64,000 nucleotides of DNA from Aquilaria yunnanensis (lineage: Eukaryota; Streptophyta; Magnoliopsida; Malvales; Thymelaeaceae). How positions within the stretch are numbered: the stretch's first letter is position 1; every line of letters begins with the position of its first letter. Below are positions 24,381 through 33,800 of the stretch, in pieces. Location of the stretch: positions 51,644,501 through 51,708,500 of the forward strand of contig CM077596.1 in NCBI GenBank assembly GCA_039654915.1, read 5' to 3'. The position numbers and the translations under genes are program-made. The notes beneath the pieces are model-generated. The model did no database searches. It had not been told where the DNA came from and saw only the letters and a program-made list of their open reading frames with translations.

Positions 24381-25152
24381 ATCTCTCCTTCTTGGAAGTC
24401 CCCGATCACGAAGATTGATTGCCTGTTTATGTAATTTCACTCCAATCTCCATCTTTATTTCAATCTCATTAATTGATATGCTTTGCTCGAAATCTCATTA
24501 GTTGTTGCCTATGATGTGGGTAGGTACTTGGTGGACAAGTTTTCAACTTTTTTACAAGGCACTACCCTTCTTTGCCTATGATGTGGGTAGGTACTTTGAA
24601 GTGCATAAGAGTGTGTTAATGTTTCAATTGGTGACTGGGACTTGTTGGATCAGAAATTAGAGAAAAATTAGCTTGTCTGGTGGTGGAAGGCATAAAACTG
24701 AGACTTACCTGCTAAAACTGCAGTAAAATCTGCCAAAAATTGGCAGATTTGGAACTCTAAGGGAAAAAAGGGGCCGGAATCAACTTCAGATGGATTGAGA
24801 ATTTGTAGGAACCCCAGTAATTGATCAAACAAATTTGTTGGAAGTGGAAAATTTTAATTTAGAATTGTGAGCAAGAAGTTTGACATATCTGAGTTACCAG
24901 TAGTTACTAAATGAATTTAGTTAACAATGATTTATAAGTAAAACTAACCTGTTATGGTCTTAGCTACCTAAAATGCTTGTCAAATTTATTGATTAAGGGC
25001 CAAAACTGGCATAACTGCTGCTGCGTTTTGCTGTAAAATACAGTGTTTGTGGAATAGAGGATATGCAATCTAACTGTAGAACAGAAGAGATGACCTGAAA
25101 TCTGGCCTCAATTGCAATTCTTGACGATTATTAATTTGATTTCTTTAACCTG
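24381..25152. other. 3' flank of CNL copy 4 up to the hAT insertion
   Basis: Fourth copy of the duplicated non-coding block (24580-25060) with TTAGAGAAAAATTAGCTTGT and GGCAGATTTGGAACTCTAAG. The donor-like hexamer is GGAAGT here (24394) instead of GTAAGT. The flank continues at 33110 beyond the hAT element. Confidence 0.8.
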
Positions 25153-25607
25153 CTTGGGAGTAGAGGTGGGACGTAGGCCGGGTTGACCCGGCCCAAACCG
25201 GGACCGGACCGCCAGTCAATCCCAGCCCGAACAGGTCAAATCCACCCTGGCCCGCCCCGGAAAAAGCTCCTTATATTTGTGAGCCGAATATAGGCCCAAT
25301 AGGAGGAAGAGACACAAAAAAAACCACCCCGGACCAGCCCAAACCAGCGAAACCGCCCTGACCCACTGACCTGGATTGCTCCGCCCCGCCAACCCGCCCC
25401 TGACGGACCAGACCGGACCGCCTCGTGCCCAGTGGCTCTCTGGCAGCAACGAAAACCTACAGAATTTTTTTTTTAAAAAAGGGCTAATTACACAGCAGAC
25501 CCTCTAATAGCTTTCTGCTCCATTTTAGCCCCCAAATTTTCATTTTTACCTCTCCCAACAACTAAATTTCAAAGACTTTTTGGTCAAACTAATTTTTTCC
25601 CTCCCCC

Positions 25608-25615
25608 TATAAATA
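25608..25615 (+). promoter_or_regulatory. TATA box of the hAT transposase gene
   Basis: TATAAATA lies 188 bp upstream of the transposase ATG, after a C-rich patch. A CT-rich leader with TCTCT words follows. Confidence 0.6.
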
Positions 25616-25795
25616 CCAATGCCATTTTCACTCAATCCTCACACAATCACTCAATCTCTCTTCTTCATCAACTATATTCTCTCAAGTATTCTCCTTATTT
25701 GCTTAATCTCTTCCACATTTCTTACTAATCTTTCCCTAATATCTTCATAATCCACTCTTGATTTTGCATTAATCACTACTATTAGTATGTGAGGC

Positions 25796-27896
25796 ATGGC
25801 TTCAAAAGGAAATGGCAAGTCAACAGAGAGTTTATCTTCCCGCACCACTGGCCTCCGAGCCTTGTTCTGTCACCAATCTTGGCCCGTCGATAAAGGCATT
25901 TCAATTCAAGAGTTTCACGACAATAACGCCGGAATCAATATGACGAATTACGATTTGGGTCTCGACGATCAATTATCCGATGATGAAGTGGAAGAGTTGG
26001 ATGCGATGGCGTCTAGGAATCCATTAACAGAACCGACGCCTACAAGTCATAAACCTGCCGAGGAAGAAACTCAAGTACAAGGTAAATCCATGAGACTAAC
26101 TGCTTGGGTTTGGGAGCATTATGAGGTCATACACGAAGGGGAGTCAAGGTACGGGAAATGCAAATATTGCGGGAAAAAATTGGTGCATAGAAAGAATTTT
26201 GGCACTGGAATGCTGAAGCGGTATATTGAAAATCAACATCCTAACGTCCTCCCTAGTATCGGAACTAGTTCTGGAGGACAAACACAACTTGGGTCTACAA
26301 CTGGCGTCGGCAGACGAGGTATATTTCGTTTTAACCAACAATCTTGTAGAAAAGATATGGTAAATTGGATATGATTATCGAAAACCCTTTTTCACAAGTT
26401 GAAGATGTCCACCTAGAATCTTGGATAAAATCACAATTAAATCTTGCATTTAGAAAAGTATCTAGGAAAACTGCTAGGAAAGAAAGCTTTAAACAATTTG
26501 AAGCCGGAAAATCAGATTTGCAAGCATATTTTTCTGCTCTTGATCATTGTGTGGCATTTACTTCTGATATGTGGACATCACCTATAGGTCAATCATTCTA
26601 TTGTATTACTTCTCATTGGATTGATTCTGATTGGATAATGCAAAAACGAATTTTGTTATTTAAAGTTATTGAAACAGATCATCCTGGTTATCAAAATTTA
26701 ATTGCATCTTAGAAACTTTATATGATTATTTTTGTACTGATAAAGTTCTGTACATTTTATTTGATAATGCTTCAAATAATGATGTTGTCGCTCATCTTTT
26801 GGGTCAAAACTTAAAACCACCTCTCAACGGTGCATTCTTTCACGTTAGATGCATGTGCCATATTTTGAACATTTGTGTACAAAAGGGTTTAGAAGTTCTC
26901 CAAAATGAGATTTTGCCTATTCGAAACTCATTAAAATATTTGATGTCCAGACCTGCTGTTTTTCGTGAATTTAAAAGGTTTTGTATTGAAAATCAAAAAC
27001 CATTTTCCTAGAAACGGTTTAAATTGGATTGCCCAACACGCTAGAACTCCACATATTTGATGTTGCAAGATGCATTACTGTATGCAAATTTGTTGTCACA
27101 TTTCATGAATTTAAAAATGGGTTGTGAATTTCTTACAACTGAAATTTGAGAGAAATATTCCAAAACCGATGAATTGCTTAAGTATTTTTACGAGGCAACT
27201 GAATTTTTCTCTGGTGTTTACTACCCAACAAGTCATCAAGTTTTGTTTCATTTAGTGAACATCACATATGCTTTACATCAATTTAAAGATGATGAGTTGT
27301 TAAAACCGATTGTCGAAGCCATGCGGGCTAAGTGGCTTCAATATTTCGAAAACATTCCACCTATCTTTTTAGTCGCTTCTTTACTTGACCCATATGTCAA
27401 ATTAACGGGTACAACAACACTGCTTGAAGGAATTTTTCATACTTATTTAGAAATGTCTCATATAAATGTTTTGGCTATGTCTGCTTCTGCTTCCGAGTAC
27501 TTGCATTCTTTATACAAGTTATATTGTGAGCGGCATTCGGATAAGGTAAGATCCGAAGTTTCTCCAACCGAGCCTCCAGGGAGATCAATTTCCTCAAGGT
27601 TCAACTCGGCCCTCCAAATGCTCAAACGACCACAACTGATGACATCGGGATTAGCTGAGGTCAATGACTATCTCAACACATCATTCGAGGCAAGCGACCT
27701 CAACATCTTGGAGTGGTGGAAACAAAAGAGATCAAGATTTCCGATCTTGTCAATAATCCCACAGGAGATTCTTGCCGTTCCAGTATTAACCGTCTCATCC
27801 AAGGTAGCGTTTAGTACCGGAAAACGGGTGATAACAGAAAAACGATCAAGATTGACACCCGACGCGGTAAAAGTATGTGTGTGCAACCGAGATTAG
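25796..27896 (+). pseudogene. hAT-family transposase, broken
   Basis: hAT transposases bind element ends and cut and paste the transposon. Frame 2 (25796-26374) carries a BED zinc finger with Cys122, Cys125 and His148 (KCKYCGKK...NQHP). The core resumes in another frame at 26365 (SDMWTS near 26566, ITSHWIDSDW) and in a third at 26799 (CHILNICVQKGLEVL). The C-terminal dimerisation region lies at about 27600-27830 (ILEWWKQKRSRFP). Breaks are a frameshift near 26340, a TAG at 26710, a frameshift before 26799, and stops at 27009-27150. The 3' end is separated from the hAT right end by copia 1. The protein cannot be made intact; related elements could still supply transposase. Confidence 0.9.
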
Positions 27897-27949
27897 GGCT
27901 TGACAACACTCTGGCAGCAAGACCAAAAGAGTTCGGATGATGAGGTAAT

Positions 27950-28190
27950 TAATAGCGAAAAAGGATAAATTAATCTTTTAATTTTCTTTTTACTTATTTA
28001 TTTTTAATTATTTATGTTTATTATTATTTATGCTTATTACTGTAGCTTGCTGTATCCTAGACTATCTAGGTGTCTGTATCCTAGTTTATCTAGGTTTTCA
28101 TGTATCCTAGACTAACTAGGTTTTCTTGTATTGTGCCTATAAAGGCAGAACCCTTTTGTGAATAAATCAAGTTCTTCTCAATTCTCTACA
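27950..28190 (+). repeat. 5' LTR of copia 1
   Basis: 241 bp from TAATAGCGAAAAAGG to TTCTCTACA. It contains three copies of a TGTATCCTAGAC(T)ATCTAGG-like palindromic word (28050-28125) and TATAAA at 28138. Confidence 0.93.
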
Positions 28191-28202
28191 TGGTATCAGA
28201 GC
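28191..28202 (+). other. Primer binding site, copia 1
   Basis: TGGTATCAGAGC directly after the 5' LTR is complementary to the 3' end of plant initiator tRNA-Met. Confidence 0.9.
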
Positions 28203-28222
28203 GGGTTTAATCCCTTTTTCTC

Positions 28223-29041
28223 TTGCTCTCTTGCTATCCTTTTGCAAGAAACCCTAAATTTTCTCATCCTCTTGTTGTAGCTTTTTGTTTTCCTGTACGG
28301 CCTGCTTCTTTTCTTTCTCTATTAGCAATGGCCGAAAAAGTTCCAGTGGTTATCAATTCAGTAGCTCAGGTTCCCATCAAGCTTACGCAGTCTAACTTCC
28401 CTATATGGAAGGCACAATTCCACAGTCTCCTCCTCGGCTTGGATCTTCTTGGATTTGTCAATGGGAAACATCCTAAACCTTCGCAGGAAATTGCTACTGC
28501 AGAGGGAAAAGAACCAACTTCAAATCCGGGGTACTCTTACTGGGTGCGCCAAGATATTTTCATCCTCAATGGCATCTTCGCTTCTATCTCCGAATCTGTC
28601 CTTCCTCTTATTGCTGCTACGAAATCATCTTATGAAGCATGGAAGACACTTGAAAATATCTTCGCCAATAAGTCTCGTAGCAGAATTATGTCCCTGAAGG
28701 AGCGTTTCACAATACCCAGAGGCAGTCGCACCATGTATGATTATCTTCAGTCCATCAGAAGTGTGGCTGATGACCTTGCAGCGGTAGATGCTCCAGTTTC
28801 GGATGATGATCTCACCATTCATATTCTCAATGGGATTGGCAGTGAATATCGGAAGATTGCAACTGCCATAAAGTCTCTTCCAACTCCCGTTTCTTTTGCA
28901 GAGCTCCATGACATGCTTATGGATTATGAAGTTTTCTTGCAGAAGCAGGATACAGCCTACACCATAACTACAGCCAATGCCGCCACCACCAAACACCAGC
29001 AGCAGCCACCTTTTTACCCACTCCCAAGAACCTGCCCATGA
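28223..29041 (+). CDS. Copia 1 gag (open, probably truncated)
   Basis: Nucleocapsid precursor, 272 codons if read from 28223; the ATG at 28328 (MAEKVPVV) is the likelier start because the leader is low-complexity. It shows the copia gag pattern: LTQSNFPIWKAQF, YWVRQDIFILNGI, AWKTLENIFANKSRSRIMSLKE and LPTPVSFAELHDML. It ends at TGA (29039) near the Gln/Pro-rich linker. The zinc knuckle lies downstream in another frame (29119-29160) and holds a stop, so gag cannot extend to it. Confidence 0.85.
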   Translation: MLSCYPFARNPKFSHPLVVAFCFPVRPASFLSLLAMAEKVPVVINSVAQVPIKLTQSNFPIWKAQFHSLLLGLDLLGFVNGKHPKPSQEIATAEGKEPTSNPGYSYWVRQDIFILNGIFASISESVLPLIAATKSSYEAWKTLENIFANKSRSRIMSLKERFTIPRGSRTMYDYLQSIRSVADDLAAVDAPVSDDDLTIHILNGIGSEYRKIATAIKSLPTPVSFAELHDMLMDYEVFLQKQDTAYTITTANAATTKHQQQPPFYPLPRTCP

Positions 29042-29118
29042 TCAACCGATCTTGGAATTCTCCCCGAGGCCGTGGCACCTTCAATCGCGGACGTAGTCGT
29101 CAGCCCTACAATCCACGG

Positions 29119-32100
29119 TGTCAGCTCTGTTTTGAGTTTGGCCATACAGCTTAGGACTGCACTACTGATCGTCCTGCCTCCTCTTCTCACCCCTCTATTA
29201 ATGCTACCACATCAACCAGAAAACCATGGCTTCTGGACTCTGGCGCTTCACATCATGTTACTTCTGATCAACTTGTCATTAGTGATAGGGACTCTCTGCC
29301 TATACGTCATTCTGGTTCTATTACCTTACACACCTCTAATCATTGTTTTACTCTTTCCAATTCCCTTCATGTTCCTCAAATTGCTAATAATCTAGTTTCT
29401 GTTTCTCAATTTTGCAAGTCTAATAATGCTTCTATTGAATTCTTTCCCTCTTCATTTTGTGTGAAGGACTTGGTAACGAGGGCGCCAATTCATCACGGGC
29501 AGAGTAAGGATGGTCTGTATTTCCTTTCAGCTGCAACTCCAAAATCTCCACCCAGAGTTTCAGCCACAACCAAGTCGTCTCCAAGTTTGTGGCATCATCG
29601 TCTTGGTCATCCTGCTACAAAAATACTGAAGTTAATTTTATCTAAATCTACTTTAGCTAGTTCCTCTCTCGATTCCAATTTTTGTAATTCTTGCAACTGC
29701 CATAAAAGTCACAAACTTCCTTTTAGTGTTTCTACCTTTTCTAGTCAACGTCCACTTGATTTGGTTTATGCTGATGTTTGGGGGCCTGCCCCAGTTTCTT
29801 CCATTGATGGTTTCCGTTACTATCTTTGCTTAGTGGATCATTTTACTAAATATATTTGGTTTTATTCACTAAAACACAAATCTGATGTCTACGACACTTT
29901 CAAAAAATTTAAGCTTCTTGTTGAAAAATTTTTTAATACTAAAATTGTCCAACTTTATACTGATGGTGGTGGAGAATTTCAAAAACTATAGCACTTTCTC
30001 TCTTCAGAAGGGATTTCGCATCTTCTCACACACCTCAACACAATGGGACAGCTGAACGTAGACATCGCCATATTGTTGAAACTGGTTTATCTCTTCTTCA
30101 TCATGCCAATATGCCTTCTTCATATTGGACTTTTGCTTTTGCAACTGTTGTCTATCTTATTAATCGTCTTCCTACACCTATTCTTCAAAACAAGTCACCT
30201 TTTACTGTTCTTTTTCAACAAGATCCAAACTATGCTAAGTTAAAGGTTTTTGGTTGTCTTTGTTATCCTTGGCTTAAACCTTATAATAAGCACAAGTTTC
30301 AAACTAAGTCTAGACCTTGCATTTTTCTAGGATATTCTCTCAACCAAAGTGCCTATCTTTGTTTTGATGCACACACTACCAAAATTTTCACCTCTCGTCA
30401 TGTAGTTTTTTTATGAACATGTTCTTCCTTTTCCTTCTCTCTTTCCATCTTCAAAATCCATTTCAGCTGATTCTCATTTTTCTTGGGATTGTGGAGCGGC
30501 GGTCATTGGAAATATAGACTTCATCCCTTCTCAGTTCAACTCTGACAGCGATGTTTTGGCGCTCAACAAATCAGGTGATACCTTCTCTTTTTTACCTCCT
30601 TTTTTAATTGGTAGTCTCCATCAAGAGGTTCCTCCAGTCCCTACTTCACCAGCCCCTCCCCCTCGTTTTGCTGTTCCCCCGGTTACCTACCAAAGACGCC
30701 ATTGTCCTCCACCAGACACTACTTCCCCCCCACCAGCACCTAATTTACCCCCTCTACCAACTGCCCAAACGTTTGAACCTCCCAAACGCAGCCACCCTAT
30801 GGTCACTCGCTCCCAAGCTGCCAAGCAAAGCCATGCTTCCAATACACAACCTTTTCTTCTTCCATTTGAACCCACTTCTGCTTCTGCAGCTTTGAAAGAT
30901 CCAAATTGGAAAAATGCAATGCTTTAGGAACTTGATGCTCTTCAGAAAAACAATACTTGGGTCCTAGTGCCCCTAGCTTCTTCTCAGAATGTTGTTGGTT
31001 GTAGGTGGGTCTTTCGGACCAAGTTCAACCCCGATGGCAGCATCTCCAAGTACAAAGCACGTCTTGTGGCTAAGGGCTTTCATTAACGGCCTGGCTTGGA
31101 CTACACTGAAACTTTCAGTCCCATGGTCAAGCCCTCTACCGTGCGCTTGGTTTTTACAATTGCTATTTCTCATAATTGGCCACTCCATCAAGTTGATGTT
31201 AACAATGCCTTTTTGCAAGGAGATCTCTCTGAAGAGGTTTATATGTGGCAACCATCGGCCTTTGTTGATCCTACTCGGCCAACACATGTTTGCCGTCTTC
31301 AGAAAGCCATTTATGGCTTGAAGCAAGCCCCACGAGCCTGGTATAAGTCCTTATCCAACTTTCTTCTGTGTACAGGCTATTGGAATTCCAAGGCCGACTC
31401 CTCCCTCTTTATTTACAACCGTGGTGAGATTGTTTCTTATGTTCTTGTCTACGTTGATGATATCATTATTACTGGGAACAACCAAGCTTTCTTGTAGCAG
31501 TTTCTCTCTATGCTTTCATTAGCCTTTTCCGTGAAGGATTTAGGTGAGCTAAATTTCTTTCTTGGTGTGGAGGTTGTGTGCACATCCTTGGGTCTTTTTC
31601 TCTCTCAACAACAATATATTCTTGACATCCTCTCCCGGGCTCATATGGAAGATGCCAACGGTGTTGCTACACCGCTTTCTAAGTCAACCACTCTTCATCT
31701 TGTTAATGGGTCTACTGCCACAGATGCTATGGAGTTTCGTCGACTAGTTGGTGCACTGTAGTATCTTTCCTTCACACGGCCTGACATTGCCTTTGTTGTC
31801 AATAAATTGTCTCAGTTTATGCACAAGCCCACCGTCCTGCATCTTGCTCCCTTGAAACATGTTCTTCGCTATCTCAAGTGTACTTCTAATCATGGTATTG
31901 TTCTTCGTCCTCATAAGGCGCCTAGCTTGGTCGCGTTTGCAGACTCTGACTGGGCTGGAGACCCTGATAACTTTCATTCCACCTCTGCCTATCTTATTTA
32001 TTATGGCAATTCGCCAATTTCTTGGAGCTCTCGGAAGCAACGCTCCATTGCTAAGTCTTCCACTGAAGCTGAGTATCGTTCCATATCCACTACATCTTGT

Positions 32101-32400
32101 GAGCTTGACTGGCTTCAGTCTCTTTTACATGACCTTGGAGTCTCTCTTCCGGTGCCCCCTACGCTCTACTGTGATAATCTTAGTGCTACCTATGCTTGTG
32201 CCAATCCTGTATTTCATTCTAAAATGAAGCACATTGCCTTGGACTATCACTTTGTACGAGACAAAGTGACTGAAAGAAAATTGCTTGTTCATCACATTCC
32301 AACTGAGACTTAGCTTGCCGATGCCCTCATTAAGCCTCTTCCGCGGCCACGCTTTGATGCCCTTAAACTCAAGATTGGTGTCGTCACTAGCTCCACCATC
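29119..32400 (+). pseudogene. Copia 1 pol polyprotein, many in-frame stops
   Basis: Zinc knuckle CQLCFEFGHTA-DC (29119-29160, with TAG at 29152); protease LLDSGASHH (29230); pre-integrase HHRLGHPA (about 29594); integrase YADVWG and TDGGGEF (29766-29990); YLINRLPTP (30147); RT with AFLQGDL and YVDDIII (30930-31490); RNase H with DSDWAG, STEAEYR and CDN (31940-32190). From 30556 to 32310 all domains share one frame, broken only by single stops: TAG 30925, TAA 31084, TAG 31495, TAG 31759 and TAG 32311. Earlier stops are 29152 and 29989, and the 30111-30416 segment is frameshifted. The element cannot encode its own replication proteins. Confidence 0.95.
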
Positions 32401-32411
32401 TTGCGGACGCG

Positions 32412-32652
32412 TAATAGTGAAAAAAGATAAATTAATCTTTTAATTTTCTTTTTACTTATTTATTTTTAATTATTTATGTTTATATTTATTTATGCTTATT
32501 ACTGTAGCTTGCTGTATCCTAGACTATCTAGGTGTCTGTATCCTAGTCTATCTAGGTTTTCATGTATCCTAGACTAACTAGGTTTTCTTGTATTGTGCCT
32601 ATAAAGGCAGCACCCTTTTGTGAATAAATCAAGTTCTTCTCAATTCTCTACA
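32412..32652 (+). repeat. 3' LTR of copia 1
   Basis: 241 bp, starts TAATAGTGAAAAAAG and ends TTCTCTACA. The usual purine tract is poorly preserved just upstream (TTGCGGACGCG). Confidence 0.93.
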
Positions 32653-32657
32653 GTAAT

Positions 32658-33109
32658 ATCTGATACCGAGACTTGATTTTTTTTTTCAATCATACATGTA
32701 GTTTGTATTTAATCTGATTATGCTGTTCAGCACAGATCATAGGTTTCTATTATTTATCATTTCTGGAACGTTTTTGCCATTTCAAAATGTAAGGCCCGTT
32801 CCGATTATTTGTAAGTGCCATTTGGTTTTTTAACTTAATAAAACTTATACCGGAGGTGGTGTTTTTTCTTAAAAATATTTATGACTTATATAATTAATAA
32901 TTGTTCTATATATATATATATATATTAAAAAAAATGAAACCCACCCTACCCTGCCCTGGAACCACCCCTGACCCACCCCGGGACCGACTCGGAACTGCCC
33001 CGCTTACAACCGGGCCAAGCCTAGTCCTCAGGGCCCAGGACCAGGACCAAACGGTCCCGCGCTAGTCCCAGGCTGGTCTCGGGCCGGTCCTACCATGCTC
33101 CCACCTCTA
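32658..33109 (+). other. Right arm of the hAT element
   Basis: Non-coding remainder of the hAT after copia 1: AT-rich with a (TA)n at 32910-32926, then a GC-rich subterminal region (32940-33095) and the 11 bp right TIR. Confidence 0.8.
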
Positions 33110-33117
33110 CTTGGGAG

Positions 33118-33385
33118 AAGAATGTGCCACTCAAAGGCATCATTTGCTTGAAAAAGTATCTGATGATATGTTTATTCTGTTATTTTATCATTATGCTTCT
33201 GGCTGCGCATTACTCGTATCCTAATGTTTTTGTGGCTGAATGGTTTTAAGAGCATAGGCGCAAGAAATTAAAGAAGGCAAAAGGGAGTTAGGGACTTGAG
33301 AAGGGCATGTGAGTGTGGCAGAGTCATTTTCCTTCAAGATTATGTGCTTGCATCATACAAATTCATCAACAAGTGAGCTCACAAT
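33118..33385. other. Continuation of the CNL copy 4 flank
   Basis: AAGAATGTGCCACTCAAAGG onward matches 18490-18760, including GAGCATAGGCGCAAGAAATT and GTGTGGCAGAGTC. It links the cluster across the hAT insertion. Confidence 0.85.
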
Positions 33386-33390
33386 CTAGG

Positions 33391-33691
33391 TGTCAAAGGA
33401 ATTAGTTGGCCATTTAAGGCCAGTAGATTCTATGGCAGATTCTAGGCTCTGGCCATTTAAGGCCTGTAGATTCTATGCCTTGTACAGCTGTGAAAACTAT
33501 CTTTATGATTGTAAATCTTTTATGATTTCCTTATTTAGGATATACTAGCTGTAGGATATCTTTAGACAGATTTGTATATGGCAGTTTAGCTATGTTTAGG
33601 GCTAAATATAAGCTTGTATTTATATTATATAACGGGAATTTACCTCCAGGGAAATGGCACATTTTTTGCTCAAAATTCTCTCAATTTATCA
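33391..33691 (+). repeat. 5' LTR of copia 2
   Basis: 301 bp from TGTCAAAGGAATTAG to TCAATTTATCA. It holds a local direct repeat GGCCATTTAAGGCC(A/T)GTAGATTC at 33409 and 33452. TATATTATATAA lies near 33620. Confidence 0.93.
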
Positions 33692-33703
33692 TGGTATCAG
33701 AGC
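33692..33703 (+). other. Primer binding site, copia 2
   Basis: TGGTATCAGAGC abuts the 5' LTR and is complementary to initiator tRNA-Met. Confidence 0.9.
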
Positions 33704-33800
33704 CTCAGCTCTAAATTCTCATGTGTCTCTTCTTCTTAAGCCCCAGACTTAGTTCAGTTCCTCGTTCTTAGTTATTATTTTATCAAGTTATCTCAGCCTC

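Larger units (their letters stand above)
27950..32652 (+). mobile_element. Ty1/copia LTR retrotransposon 1
   Basis: Two 241 bp LTRs differ at only about six sites by eye. The target duplication GTAAT is perfect (27945-27949, 32653-32657). The primer site TGGTATCAGAGC (28191) matches initiator tRNA-Met. Domain order is gag, zinc knuckle, protease, integrase, RT, RNase H, which is copia order. It is inserted in the hAT element downstream of the transposase. Confidence 0.97.
25161..33109 (+). mobile_element. hAT DNA transposon with nested copia element
   Basis: The left end TAGAGGTGGGA is the exact inverse of the right end TCCCACCTCTA (11 bp TIR). It is flanked by a perfect 8 bp duplication CTTGGGAG (25153-25160 and 33110-33117), diagnostic of hAT. 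Subterminal DNA at both ends is GC-rich with repeated CCGG/GGCC words (25175-25430, 32940-33095), probably transposase-binding repeats. It holds a broken transposase gene (25796-27896) and copia element 1 (27950-32652), leaving about 3.2 kb of original hAT. The paralogous empty site is near 18482. Confidence 0.95.

Noticed and set aside
25216..25449. Gly/Trp-rich minus ORF at the hAT left end
   Set aside because: It lies in GC-rich subterminal repeats expected to bind transposase; composition explains the openness.
28625..28996. Antisense ORF over copia 1 gag
   Set aside because: Shadow of the gag frame; no independent support.
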